DNA from: an uncultured Oscillospiraceae bacterium
GTDB taxonomy: Bacteria > Bacillota > Clostridia > Oscillospirales > Acutalibacteraceae
Length of the DNA stretch: 64,000 nucleotides
Direction: 5' to 3'
NCBI GenBank assembly: GCA_902492045.1
Contig: CABUKB010000004.1
Location: 1-64,000 of the forward strand
Shown: positions 16,575 through 25,362 of the stretch, piece after piece
How positions within the stretch are numbered: position 1 is the stretch's first letter
Layout of the letters: each line of letters begins with the position of its first letter
Translations under genes and position numbers: made by a program
The notes under the pieces: generated by a model
The model's database searches: none
Told to the model about the DNA's origin: nothing
Seen by the model: only the letters and a program-made list of their open reading frames with translations

Positions 16575-16605
16575 CGGATCAGGCCCCTTTCCTTATATTG
16601 TCTCT

Positions 16606-16634
16606 ATTGTAAGAACAAGGCGTGAAAATTGCAA
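16606..16634 (-). promoter_or_regulatory. Sigma-A promoter of the MBL-fold hydrolase
   Basis: On the minus strand TTGCAA (16629-16634), 17 bases, TACAAT (16606-16611). Confidence 0.6.
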
Positions 16635-16644
16635 GGGGTACCGG

Positions 16645-16671
16645 CAAAAAAAGCCGGCCGTATCGGCCGGC
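16645..16671 (-). terminator. Terminator of the PAP2 phosphatase gene
   Basis: GCCGGCCG/CGGCCGGC (8 bases, ATA loop) is followed on the minus strand by TTTTTTTG. It lies about 55 bases past the PAP2 stop. Confidence 0.85.
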
Positions 16672-16724
16672 GGGGAATCTTTGTTTTTATACCGTTTTTG
16701 GTCCCGGCAGGGCATCGGGGGTCG

Positions 16725-17435
16725 TCATCGGATCGCCGCTGCACCGGATACCGGCGCGCCTGCGTCGGAGAACAGGCGCGCGAGCCGGGTGCGCAAGCGG
16801 CCGCGGAAGAAAAGCCAATACAAGGGCAGTTCCAGGATCAGCGCCGCCGCAACGTCGAGAATGGAATGCTGTTTTATCAGCACGGTCGATGCGCACACCA
16901 GTACGGTGGCAATCAGCGAAGCCCATTTTACGCCCCGGCGGTCGCGGAATCGTTGGCTGTGGCAGATGCCCGCATGTACGGCGAGCTGGTTGAGTACATG
17001 GATGCTTGGGCAGCAGTTGGTGTTGGTATCGTTGGCGTAGATGACATCCCGGACAAACACACTGAAAGGATCCGAGTCGGTCACCGCCGGGCGGAGAGGC
17101 TGCCCATGCGGAAACAGCGCATAAATCAGCACCGCAATCGCCATGCCGGTACACAGCAGGAGGATGGTGGGAATGAAGGTCGGTTTATCCCGCAGACACA
17201 GAAAAACCAAGCCCGCCCCCACGTACAAAAACCAAAATACATATGGTATAACAAACAAAGGAATAAACGGTATGTTTTCGTCGAGGGAACAGGCCACCCA
17301 ATAACGGGGAACCACCGTGCGTTCCACAATATTGAATAGCTGCAAGATGACGAAGAATATCAAAAACAGGGCCGCGTGCCGGTAAGCATACGCCCAGGCA
17401 AAAAGCCGATTCGATTGCCGTGAAGGATGCCGCAT
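16725..17435 (-). CDS. PAP2-family membrane phosphatase
   Basis: 236 residues with five or six membrane helices. The PAP2 motifs appear as NCCPSIHV (about 139-146; motif 2 with the first catalytic His) and STVLIKQHSILDV (about 177-189; motif 3 with His and Asp). Such enzymes dephosphorylate phosphatidic acid, undecaprenyl diphosphate or related lipids, or act in inositol-lipid transfer (the 'PSIH' variant). ATG 17435 follows AGGAGATAACAGT. The 180-base gap from pheA and its own terminator leave open whether it ends the aro transcript. Confidence 0.8.
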   Translation of the reverse strand: MRHPSRQSNRLFAWAYAYRHAALFLIFFVILQLFNIVERTVVPRYWVACSLDENIPFIPLFVIPYVFWFLYVGAGLVFLCLRDKPTFIPTILLLCTGMAIAVLIYALFPHGQPLRPAVTDSDPFSVFVRDVIYANDTNTNCCPSIHVLNQLAVHAGICHSQRFRDRRGVKWASLIATVLVCASTVLIKQHSILDVAAALILELPLYWLFFRGRLRTRLARLFSDAGAPVSGAAAIR

Positions 17436-17614
17436 ACTGTTATCTCCTGATTCGCTGAATTGGCCGGCGGAAGCCGTCCCGCCCGGACCTGCTACGATCA
17501 TTATAGGCAGGCGGCGGGCCAAAAACAAGCCTTTCAAAGGGATCTTCGCCGGATCTTAACCCAATCTTCATTTTTCAGGAAAACAGAGGCAACGGCGGCC
17601 TCCCGCCGGATTCG

Positions 17615-18778
17615 TCACCGGGGATGGGCCGGCAGTTCCCGGTAATTGCCCAGAAAGGTGAACACCGGCAGTTCTTCGGAGAGGGCGCAGAGCAGATCCA
17701 CGGTGGCTTCACTGCGGAGATTTCCCTCGAAATCCAGATAAAACGCGTATTCAAATTCCCCGTTTTTTACCGGCCGGCTTTCCAGCTTGGTCAGGTTCAG
17801 CCCCTGCATGGCAAAACGGGCGAGGATCCGATAAAGGGAGCCTGTCACATGGGGCAGGGTGAAAATCAGACTGATGCGGTCCGCATCGGCGGGAAGGGTC
17901 AGGCCGGAGGCAATGGCCAGAAAACGGGTGGTGTTTTCGGACACATTCTGTATATTTTCATCCAATATATCCAGATCGTATAAATCACCGGCTGTACGGG
18001 AGGCAATCGCGCCCATGTGGGGATCGCCGGCGGCCGCAATCATCTCTGCGGCGGCGGCGGTGTTGCTGTAAGGACGGGCCTCGAGGCCACGGGAGGCGAG
18101 ATACTGGGAGCATTGGGACAGGGCTTGGGGATGGGAATACACCGTCCGCAGGTCTGCGGCATCCGCGCCTTTGATCCCGAGCAGGCAATGATGAACCGGC
18201 AGTTCCACCGCTCCGGCGATGGAAAAGTGGGAATTCATCATCAGATCGTATACTTCATGGACCGACCCGGTGGAGGAATTCTCCACCGGCACCACTCCAT
18301 AATCGGCGGTCCCCTGTTCGACGGCGGCAAACACCTCGGCAAAGGAGGCGACGAATCGCGGCAGAGGCCCGCCGGGGAAAAGACGCCGGGCGGCTTCATG
18401 TGCAAAGGCCCCGGCCCGGCCGGAACAGACCACCCGGGCGCCGGCAGGGGGGATCAGGGCGTGGGAAGCGGCGGCAAGGCGGTCCCGCAGGGGTTGTCCG
18501 CCCGCCATCCGGCGGTGCTGGAGGCCACGGGACACATCCATCACGGTGGAAAAAATCAGGGCGGCGGCATCGCCGTATTCGCCGCCCTCCCGCCGGATCC
18601 GGTCGAGAATTTCCTGTTCGCGCCCGGAGTTGAGCACCGGCAGGCCGTGGGCGAGTTTATATGCGGCGACCTCCTGGGAGCAGTCCATCCGGCGCGCAAG
18701 CAGGCCGAGCAATTCCCGGTCGATCCGGTCGATGTCCTCCCGGATGGCGGACAGATCGCGCGGCGAGGCGGTATCCAT
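17615..18778 (-). CDS. pheA: Bifunctional chorismate mutase / prephenate dehydratase
   Basis: 387 residues with three parts: chorismate mutase of the AroQ type (about 8-90, REDIDRIDRELLGLLARRM), prephenate dehydratase (about 115-295, with NSSTGSV and the catalytic NTTRF motif) and a C-terminal ACT regulatory domain (about 300-380, KLESRP) that normally binds phenylalanine for feedback inhibition. It converts chorismate to phenylpyruvate. ATG 18778 follows AGGAAAGG by 9 bases. It is the last gene of the aro operon, 15 bases after aroC. Confidence 0.94.
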   Translation of the reverse strand: MDTASPRDLSAIREDIDRIDRELLGLLARRMDCSQEVAAYKLAHGLPVLNSGREQEILDRIRREGGEYGDAAALIFSTVMDVSRGLQHRRMAGGQPLRDRLAAASHALIPPAGARVVCSGRAGAFAHEAARRLFPGGPLPRFVASFAEVFAAVEQGTADYGVVPVENSSTGSVHEVYDLMMNSHFSIAGAVELPVHHCLLGIKGADAADLRTVYSHPQALSQCSQYLASRGLEARPYSNTAAAAEMIAAAGDPHMGAIASRTAGDLYDLDILDENIQNVSENTTRFLAIASGLTLPADADRISLIFTLPHVTGSLYRILARFAMQGLNLTKLESRPVKNGEFEYAFYLDFEGNLRSEATVDLLCALSEELPVFTFLGNYRELPAHPR

Positions 18779-18793
18779 AGAAAACACCCTTTC

Positions 18794-19924
18794 CTAAAGA
18801 CGGAATCCGGCGCGGGGGGAGGAATTCCCCTCCGCCTCCAACAGCAGATCGAACAGCCCGAAGGCCAGGGCGGCCTCCACGACCGGGAGCGCCCGGGGCA
18901 CGATACAGGGATCGTGCCGTCCCCGGACGGTCAGGGTATCGTCCCGCCCGGTTTCCAGATTGACGGTATGCTGGGGGATACCGATGGAGGAGGTCGGTTT
19001 CACCACTGCCCGCAGGATCAGCGGCATGCCGTTGGTGATGCCGCCGAGCAGCCCCCCGTTGTGATTGGAAGTGGTTTCGACGCCGCCATCATGCGTGTAG
19101 CGATAGGGGTCGTTCGCCTCGCTGCCCCGCATGGCGGCCAGTGCAAAGCCGTCCCCGAATTCCAGACCTTTGACCGCCGGAATCCCGAACATCAGGGCCG
19201 CCAGGCGGTTTTCCACGCCGTCGAACATGGGAGAGCCGATCCCGGCGGGAAGTCCCACCGCCGCGGCTTCCACGATGCCGCCCACGCTGTCCGCCTCCAT
19301 CCGGGCGGTTTCCACCGCCGCGCGCATAAAGGGCTCGACGGCGGGATCGAGCAGGGAGAAGGGAATGCGGGAGAGCGCTTCGAGTTCTTCAGCCGACACG
19401 GCAAGAGGATCGAAACGGCGGTCTTCTACGCCGCCGATGGCCGCAATATGCCCGCCAACCGCCACGCCCCGGCGGCGGAGCATCTGCTTGCATAAAGCGC
19501 CCGCGAAGACGAGGGGTGCCGTCAGGCGGCCGCTGAAATGGCCGCCGCCCCGCACGTCCTGAAATCCGTGATACCGGACATGGGCGGGGTAATCGGCGTG
19601 TCCCGGCCGGGGCAGGATCTCCAGTTCCCGGTAATCCCCCGAGCGCTGGTTTTCATTCTCGATCAGCATGGCCAGAGGGGCCCCAGTGGTGCGTGTGTGC
19701 CCGTCCTTTTCCAGAAAACCTGACAGCAGCCGGGGGGTATCGCTCTCGGACCGCCGGGTCGCGGTGGCGTCCCGGCCGGGGGCGCGGCGGGCCATCTGGA
19801 CCCCGATCTCCTCCAGGTCAAAGGCTTCCCCGGCGGGAAGCCCGTCGAGCACACAGCCGATGCCCGGGCCGTGGCTTTCCCCGAAAATCGACAAACGCAG
19901 ACGGGAGCCGTTAATCGACGACAT
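18794..19924 (-). CDS. aroC: Chorismate synthase
   Basis: 376 residues. FGESHGPGIG (about 14-23, catalytic His18) and RPGHADY (about 107) are the FMN and EPSP site signatures. It makes chorismate from EPSP using reduced FMN. ATG 19924 has GGAGG 8 bases upstream, placed inside the 3' end of aroA, so the two genes overlap by 14 bases and are probably coupled. Confidence 0.96.
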   Translation of the reverse strand: MSSINGSRLRLSIFGESHGPGIGCVLDGLPAGEAFDLEEIGVQMARRAPGRDATATRRSESDTPRLLSGFLEKDGHTRTTGAPLAMLIENENQRSGDYRELEILPRPGHADYPAHVRYHGFQDVRGGGHFSGRLTAPLVFAGALCKQMLRRRGVAVGGHIAAIGGVEDRRFDPLAVSAEELEALSRIPFSLLDPAVEPFMRAAVETARMEADSVGGIVEAAAVGLPAGIGSPMFDGVENRLAALMFGIPAVKGLEFGDGFALAAMRGSEANDPYRYTHDGGVETTSNHNGGLLGGITNGMPLILRAVVKPTSSIGIPQHTVNLETGRDDTLTVRGRHDPCIVPRALPVVEAALAFGLFDLLLEAEGNSSPRAGFRL

Positions 19925-21218
19925 GGACATCTCCTCCAATCCGTTGGTAATCTGCAAAGAAAGAGGGCCAGCTTTTTTGTACGCTTTCCGCGTCAGTGAT
20001 CTGTACAGGGCCGTCACACAGCAGGGAGGCCACCGTCAGGCTCATCACAATGCGGTGATCCCGGTATCCGCTGACCTCTCCCCCTTTCAGATGGGCGGCG
20101 CCTTTGAGAATCAGGCCGTCCGGGTGTTCCTCCACCCGGGCCCCCAGGCGGGAAAGCCCGTCCGCTATTGCGGCAAGGCGGTCGCTCTCCTTGAGCCGGA
20201 GCCTCGCAGCCCCGGTGATGCGGGTTTCTCCCTCGGCCGCAGCGGCGGCAACCGCCAGGATCGGCACCAGGTCGGGAATCTGGGAGGCGTCGATATCAAT
20301 ACCGTGCAGGCGGGTGCGGCGGCAGCGGATGACGCCCTGAGACATCAACGGTTCAGCACCCATGCGGCGAAGCAACGGCAATATCGCGCGGTCTCCCTGA
20401 GCGGAATCAGGCTTTAGCCCTCTGACCCGGATTTCTCCGCCCAAAACCCCGGCGGCCAGAAGAAAGGCGGCCTGGGACCAGTCCCCCTCCACCGCCGTCT
20501 GGAAAGGCCGGTATCGTTGCCTGCCCGGTATCCGCCAGCCGCCGGGACAGGGCTGGACCGTGATTCCGGCGAGATGCAGGGCCTGGAGGGTCATGCCGAC
20601 GTAGTCCGCCGACTCCAGCGGCGTGGACAGGCGCAGGAGGCTGTCCTCTTCGCACAGGGGAAGGGCCAGCAGCAGGCCACTGACGAATTGGCTGGATACA
20701 TCCCCGGGCAGGAGATAGGTCCCGCCGGTCAGGCGCCCGGACAGGGCCAAAGGCAGGCTGCCATCCGCCGGAAACGCCAGTGAAACGCCGTGCGGCGGCA
20801 GGCAGTCCGCGTAAACGCCGAGGGGCCGCCGGGGCAGACGTCCCCGGCCGGTAAACCGGGCCGGGATCCCCAGGGCGGCAAAAACCGGCAGAAGAAACCG
20901 AAGGGTGGAGCCACTTTCCCCGCAGTCCACAACGGGATGGGGGTCCGGCGGGGACCCGGCCCTGCACCGCAGCGTGTCCCCGTCCCAGTCCACGGCCACC
21001 CCCAGGGCGGCCAGGGCGCCGAGGGTGGCTTCCAAATCGTCGGACAGAACCGCCTCTTTCGCGTCGCGCAGCCGGGCAATGCGGCAGGATGTACCGTCCT
21101 CCCGGTTTTGGAGTGCCGCCAGAGCGGCGCAGATCAGCGCGCGGTGTCCCGCCGATTTGGAGGGAGGGGGAACCGCAAGGCCCGCGATGGCGGAGGAGCG
21201 TGCCAGGACAACCGACAT
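19911..21218 (-). CDS. aroA: 3-phosphoshikimate 1-carboxyvinyltransferase (EPSP synthase)
   Basis: 435 residues. PPSKSAGHRAL (18-28, Lys21 binds phosphoshikimate), ESGSTLRFLLP (about 100) and LRLKESDRLAAI (about 341) are the family signatures. The glyphosate-site stretch LLPGDVSSQF is present. It joins PEP to shikimate-3-phosphate. It lies 9 bases after aroB and overlaps aroC. Confidence 0.95.
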   Translation of the reverse strand: MSVVLARSSAIAGLAVPPPSKSAGHRALICAALAALQNREDGTSCRIARLRDAKEAVLSDDLEATLGALAALGVAVDWDGDTLRCRAGSPPDPHPVVDCGESGSTLRFLLPVFAALGIPARFTGRGRLPRRPLGVYADCLPPHGVSLAFPADGSLPLALSGRLTGGTYLLPGDVSSQFVSGLLLALPLCEEDSLLRLSTPLESADYVGMTLQALHLAGITVQPCPGGWRIPGRQRYRPFQTAVEGDWSQAAFLLAAGVLGGEIRVRGLKPDSAQGDRAILPLLRRMGAEPLMSQGVIRCRRTRLHGIDIDASQIPDLVPILAVAAAAAEGETRITGAARLRLKESDRLAAIADGLSRLGARVEEHPDGLILKGAAHLKGGEVSGYRDHRIVMSLTVASLLCDGPVQITDAESVQKSWPSFFADYQRIGGDVHVVD

Positions 21219-21227
21219 GCCGTCACC

Positions 21228-22295
21228 TCATTTCACATGGGAATCGGCTGCAAAAGCCGGTAGGGAATCGGCGGGAATGGGGTGGACATAGCCCTCCCCG
21301 ATCGTATGCAGCAACACGAGGGACAGGGTGTCCCCGGTGCGTTTTTTGTCCAGGGCCGCGTGGGCGAGATATTCCTCGGGCGGGGTATCGTCCCCGTCCG
21401 GAAGACTGTAGCGCCGCAGCCGGGAGGCAATCTTCTCCGCCGTACCCGGCGCGGTCAGACCCCGCCGCTCGGCGGCCCGGGTGACCAGCATCATGCCCGC
21501 CGCCACGGCCCGGCCGTGGGAGAGGCGGAAGTGCGAATGGGCCTCCAGTGCGTGGCCCAGGGTATGGCCGAAATTGAGCAGGCGGCGCTCCCCGGCTTCC
21601 CGTTCGTCGGCTTCCACCACCCGGCGCTTGATATCCACCGCCCGGGCGACGGTTTCGGGCCGGTTTTGCGGGGAAAGGGCGTCCCGCTCCCCGAGCCAGG
21701 AAAAGAAGGCCGCGTCCTTGATGCAGGCGGCCTTGATCACCTCGGCCATCCCGTCCGACAGCACGGCGGGGGGCAGGGTGGATAGGGTCTGGGTATCGGC
21801 CAGAACCAGCCGGGGAGGCCAGAACGCGCCCACCAGATTCTTCCCCTCGGGGATATCCACCCCGGTTTTGCCTCCCACCGAGGAATCCACCTGTGCGAGC
21901 AGGGAGGTAGGCAGCCCGACGAAGTCGATTCCCCGCAGCCAGGTGGCGGCGGCAAAGCCCGCCATATCCCCCGTCACCCCTCCGCCAAGGGCTGCGATCA
22001 GGTCGGAGCGGGTCAGGCCGTCGGCGGCCAGCCGCTCATACAGCGCGGCGACGGTGGACAAGCGTTTGGATTCTTCCCCGGCGGGGAAGACGAACCGGGT
22101 CACCCGGTATCCCGCCGCAGCATAGCTGTCCGCCACGCTGTCGGCATACAGGGGCGCGACGTTGGAATCGGAGACCAGGAGCACCCGCGTCCCCTTCGGA
22201 TTGACCAGACGGCTCCGTTCCCCGGCCTCTTTGAGCAGGCCGGGGCCGATCACGATATCGTAGGGACGGGAGGCGGCGGTGTGCAGAACGTGCAT
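21228..22295 (-). CDS. aroB: 3-dehydroquinate synthase
   Basis: 355 residues. GGGVTGDMAGFAAATWLRG and GLPTSLLAQVDSSVGGKTG are the NAD and substrate-binding signatures; NFGHTLGHALE supplies zinc histidines. It closes DAHP to 3-dehydroquinate. ATG 22295 is chosen over the start 8 codons earlier because AGAAGGAG lies 6 bases upstream. Confidence 0.95.
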   Translation of the reverse strand: MHVLHTAASRPYDIVIGPGLLKEAGERSRLVNPKGTRVLLVSDSNVAPLYADSVADSYAAAGYRVTRFVFPAGEESKRLSTVAALYERLAADGLTRSDLIAALGGGVTGDMAGFAAATWLRGIDFVGLPTSLLAQVDSSVGGKTGVDIPEGKNLVGAFWPPRLVLADTQTLSTLPPAVLSDGMAEVIKAACIKDAAFFSWLGERDALSPQNRPETVARAVDIKRRVVEADEREAGERRLLNFGHTLGHALEAHSHFRLSHGRAVAAGMMLVTRAAERRGLTAPGTAEKIASRLRRYSLPDGDDTPPEEYLAHAALDKKRTGDTLSLVLLHTIGEGYVHPIPADSLPAFAADSHVK

Positions 22296-22319
22296 AGCGG
22301 CTCCTTCTTTCTTTTTCAT

Positions 22320-23177
22320 TCATTCCCCCAGGGCTTCCTTGACCAGACGGCCCCGCCGGATGACGTCGGCAATTTCGTCCCGGCTGCCGGAGGCAATGGC
22401 GTTCCGGGCGTCGGTAAGACGGGCGATCAGGCCGTCCAGTTCTGCAGTCAGAGGGTCCCGGTTGAGGGCGAACAATTCGCTCCACAGATTTTCATCTACC
22501 GCCGCGACCCGGGACACATCCCGGTAGCTTCCGGCGGAATAGCCCTTGTGCCCGGGGCAGGAGGGGGATTGCACGTACGCTCCGGCCAGCACATGGGGAA
22601 CCTGGCTGGTGAAGGCGATCTGGCGGTCGTGGAGGGCGGGGGTGGCGAGGGTCACGGCGGCACAGCCGAGAGCCTCCGCCAGGGCACGGAGGGTCTCCAT
22701 CGCGTGAGCGGGGGTTCCCTCGGTCGGGGTGAGGATATAGCTGGCCCCCCGGAACAGATTGTGGGTGGCGTTTTGCCAGCCGCCCCGTTCCCGCCCCGCC
22801 ATGGGATGGCCACCGACAAAAATCAGCCCCCGTTCCCGGCAGAGAGGCAGGCAGGCGTCCACGACGGTGGTTTTGACGCCGCAGACATCGGTGATCAGGG
22901 TCCCGGGGCGGAGATGGTCCCGGATTTCCCTCAGCACCGCGATACAGGCCCCGGGAGGAAGGGCGAGGATCGCCAGATCCACCCGGGACAAGAGATCGGG
23001 CCCCGCTTCACCCGCAATGGCCCCGACCTCCCGCATCCACGCCACGGCCGCCGGATCCCGGTCGGCGCCGTAGATGCGGTATCCGCCGCGGCGGGCCAAG
23101 GCTTTGGCCATGGATCCGCCGATCAGACCCAGGCCGATGATGGCAATGGAAAGAGGGGTTCCGCCGCTTGTGTTCAT
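22320..23177 (-). CDS. tyrA: Prephenate dehydrogenase
   Basis: 285 residues. An N-terminal Rossmann fold with IGLGLIGGSMAKAL (about 13-26) binds NAD; GGHPMAG (about 124-130) and the HDRQIAFTSQVPHVLA stretch hold substrate-binding and catalytic histidines. It converts prephenate to 4-hydroxyphenylpyruvate for tyrosine. No ACT domain follows, so feedback control must come from elsewhere, possibly the operon leader. AGGAGG precedes ATG 23177. It starts just downstream (in transcription) of the 94-bp repeat array. Confidence 0.93.
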   Translation of the reverse strand: MNTSGGTPLSIAIIGLGLIGGSMAKALARRGGYRIYGADRDPAAVAWMREVGAIAGEAGPDLLSRVDLAILALPPGACIAVLREIRDHLRPGTLITDVCGVKTTVVDACLPLCRERGLIFVGGHPMAGRERGGWQNATHNLFRGASYILTPTEGTPAHAMETLRALAEALGCAAVTLATPALHDRQIAFTSQVPHVLAGAYVQSPSCPGHKGYSAGSYRDVSRVAAVDENLWSELFALNRDPLTAELDGLIARLTDARNAIASGSRDEIADVIRRGRLVKEALGE

Positions 23178-23250
23178 CTCGCTTCCTCCTGACAGGGTTT
23201 TTGAGGGTGCCGGGTCCCCAAATACAGACACGGCTCACGGGAAGGGTAGG

Positions 23251-23938
23251 GCAAGGCCGGTTCCAAGGGGATCATAAAATCGGCGAAAATTGCCCCGGCC
23301 CCTGCATTGGCCACGCCAATGCCCCTCGTTGTGTTTGATCGGACGATGCTAAACGCAGGTTATACTATTACGCTTGGCCCTGTACTGGATAGACGGCGTA
23401 GGGCCATTGCGGCGAAGCCGCAATGAGCGGAGGCAAGGCCGGTTCCAAGGGGATCATGAAATCGGCGAAGACTGCCCCGGCCCCTGCATTGGCCACGCCA
23501 ATGCCCCTCGTTGTGTCTGACCGGACGATGCCAAACGCAGGTTATACTATCACGCTAGGCCCCGTACCGGATAGACGGCGAAGGGCCATTGCGGCGAAGC
23601 CGCAATGAGCGGAGGCCGGGGCCGATATACGCAGGTTATACTATCACGCTAGGCCCCGTACCGGATAGACGGCGAAGGGCCATTGCGGCGAAGCCGCAAT
23701 GAGCGGAGGCCGGGGCCGATATACGCAGGTTATACTATCACGCTAGGCCCCGTACCGGATAGACGGCGAAGGGCCATTGCGGCGAAGCCGCAATGAGCGG
23801 AGGCCGGGGCCGATATACGCAGGTTATACTATCACGCTTGGCCCCGTACCGGATAGACGGCGAAGGGCCATTGCGGCGAAGCCGCAATGAGCGGAGGCCG
23901 GGGCCGATATACGCAGGTTATACTATCACGCTTGGCCC
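23251..23938. repeat. 94-bp tandem repeat array between aroF and tyrA
   Basis: A 94-base unit starting ACGCAGGTTATACTATCACG begins at 23535, 23629, 23723 and 23817, with a partial copy from 23911. A related copy at 23353 is part of a longer 182-base period: 23251-23432 and 23433-23614 each hold the 94-base module plus an 88-base segment. Every module carries the perfect hairpin CATTGCGGC-GAA-GCCGCAATG; the 88-base segment carries GCATTGGC-CAC-GCCAATGC. 94 is not a multiple of three and frames do not persist, so it is not coding. The last copy runs into the final codons and stop of aroF. Confidence 0.9.
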
Positions 23939-24960
23939 CGGCCCGATAACTCCTTTCCGAAGTGAGGGGCGATCTGTCTGACCCGTTCGGCCAGAGCGGC
24001 GAACTGGGCGGGCGTGATGGACTGGGCGCCGTCCGACAGGGCATGGGGCGGATCGTTGTGGACCTCGATAATCAGGCCGTCGGCCCCCGCCGCAATCGCC
24101 GCCAGGGCCAGGGGTTCCACCAGGGCGCTGATACCCGAGGCATGAGACGGATCCACCACCACCGGCAGATGGGACAGGGTCTTGAGCAGGGGAACGGCTG
24201 AAATGTCCAGGGTGTTGCGGGTCATGGTCTCAAAGGTGCGGATTCCCCGCTCGCAGAGGATCACCCGTTCGTTGCCGGCGGCCATGATGTATTCGGCGCT
24301 CATGAGCAGTTCCTCGATGGTATTGGCAAGGCCCCGCTTGAGCAGAATGGGCTTGTCGCATTTGCCCAGTTCCTTGAGCAGTTCAAAATTCTGCATATTC
24401 CGCGCTCCGACCTGGATAACGTCCACATCCTCGAACAGAACCAGATGGGAGGGGGACATAATCTCGGTGACAACCGGCAGGCCGGTTTTTTCCCGGGCAT
24501 GGCGGAGCAGCTCGATACCGCCCGCCCGCAGGCCCTGGAAGGCGTAGGGGGAGGTCCGGGGTTTGAATGCACCCCCGCGCAGGAAAGCGGCGCCGGCTTT
24601 TTTGACATCCTCGGCCACGCCCACGATCTGTTCCTCGGATTCCACCGAGCAGGGCCCGGCGATGATCCCGAGCTTGCCGCCGCCAATCACCGAACCGTTT
24701 CCCAGATCAATCACCGTGTCGCCGGGGTGAAATTTCCGGTTGGCTTTTTTATAGGGTTCCTGCACCCGTTTGACGCTCTGCACGATATCCTGGGCGCCCA
24801 CCGATTCGATGTCCACTGTCGCGGTGTCGCCGAGCAGGCCGAGCACCACCGAATGTTCACCGTACCAGGCGTTGACCTTAACGCTGTGCTGTTTTTCAAG
24901 CTGAGAGGAAAACGCCTCCACCTGTTCATGAGTGACGCCGGGCTTGAGTACGATAATCAT
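23926..24960 (-). CDS. aroF: 3-deoxy-7-phosphoheptulonate (DAHP) synthase, type I-beta
   Basis: 344 residues. An N-terminal ferredoxin-like regulatory domain (1-70, MIIVLKPGVTHEQVEAFSSQ) precedes a TIM barrel with GIIAGPCSVES (about 104-114), FLRGGAFKPRTSPY and VVVDPSHASG, the type I-beta layout. It condenses PEP with erythrose-4-phosphate, the first step of the shikimate pathway. ATG 24960 has GGAAAGGAAG upstream. It heads the aro operon. The last residues and TGA stop lie in the edge of the 94-bp repeat array, so the array has grown right up to the coding end. Confidence 0.95.
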   Translation of the reverse strand: MIIVLKPGVTHEQVEAFSSQLEKQHSVKVNAWYGEHSVVLGLLGDTATVDIESVGAQDIVQSVKRVQEPYKKANRKFHPGDTVIDLGNGSVIGGGKLGIIAGPCSVESEEQIVGVAEDVKKAGAAFLRGGAFKPRTSPYAFQGLRAGGIELLRHAREKTGLPVVTEIMSPSHLVLFEDVDVIQVGARNMQNFELLKELGKCDKPILLKRGLANTIEELLMSAEYIMAAGNERVILCERGIRTFETMTRNTLDISAVPLLKTLSHLPVVVDPSHASGISALVEPLALAAIAAGADGLIIEVHNDPPHALSDGAQSITPAQFAALAERVRQIAPHFGKELSGRGQA

Positions 24961-25030
24961 AATCTCGCTTCCTTTCCGGTGATATACCAAGCTATGGGGG
25001 ATGGGCCGGCGGGGAATCCCCTTTGTTTAC

Positions 25031-25063
25031 AAAAGGCGGGGCCCCACCACGGGCTCCGCCTTT
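25031..25063 (-). terminator. Leader terminator (attenuator) before aroF
   Basis: On the minus strand AAAGGCGG pairs with CCGCCTTT, continued by GCCC/GGGC around a short loop and followed by TTTTG. It lies between the leader peptide and aroF, so it must be bypassed for the operon to be expressed. Confidence 0.8.
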
Positions 25064-25110
25064 CATCAACTATTCACAGGGGCTTGCCTGAAGGACGGCC
25101 TCATGGACAA

Positions 25111-25209
25111 CTATTCACTTGGGGAATCCGCGCAGCCAAAAGTGCTCCGGCTAAACGAATAGCCGAAGATCACGCTATAAAATCGCGCGGTACCCAATAA
25201 ACGGATCAT
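25111..25209 (-). CDS. Aromatic leader peptide (attenuator uORF)
   Basis: A 32-codon frame starting ATG at 25209, with GGAGG 8 bases upstream, encodes MIRLLGTARF then YSVIFGYSFSRSTF and a short tail, stop TAG at 25111-25113. Six of the 15 residues from position 10 to 24 are Phe or Tyr (four F, two Y). The codons for FGYSFSR lie in a 9-base hairpin (25145-25168). Ribosome pausing on scarce Phe/Tyr-tRNA would disrupt this hairpin ahead of the terminator at 25031-25063. This is the pheL-like layout of transcription attenuation; which alternative pairing acts as antiterminator I could not establish. Confidence 0.75.
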   Translation of the reverse strand: MIRLLGTARFYSVIFGYSFSRSTFGCADSPSE

Positions 25210-25239
25210 CCAAGACGCCTCCATAAACGAACTGTTTTT

Positions 25240-25268
25240 ATCATACGGCCCCGGCGCGGGATTGTCAA
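25240..25268 (-). promoter_or_regulatory. Sigma-A promoter of the aroF-tyrA-aroBAC-pheA operon
   Basis: On the minus strand TTGACA (25263-25268), 17 bases, TATGAT (25240-25245). Transcription would start near 25233, about 24 bases before the leader peptide ATG, giving a leader of about 270 bases. Confidence 0.8.
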
Positions 25269-25362
25269 TGGAAAAACCTACGGTTATTCAGGACAAACGG
25301 CCGAGATTTTTGTACGTCACGGCAGAAAAAGGGGCCTGTGGTCCGGTCAGGGCGCATCGCTT

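Noticed and set aside
23251..23938. Regularly spaced repeats that could suggest a CRISPR array
   Set aside because: The units are contiguous 94-base tandem copies with no unique spacers, and there are no cas genes.
23793..23981. Small open frames across the 94-bp repeats
   Set aside because: The period is not a multiple of three, so the frame shifts from copy to copy; there are no ribosome sites.
25186..25195. GGGTACCGCG on the minus strand in the aroF leader, resembling the T-box core sequence
   Set aside because: It lies only about 40 bases after the predicted transcription start, leaving no room for Stem I and the specifier loop, and it is inside the leader-peptide frame.
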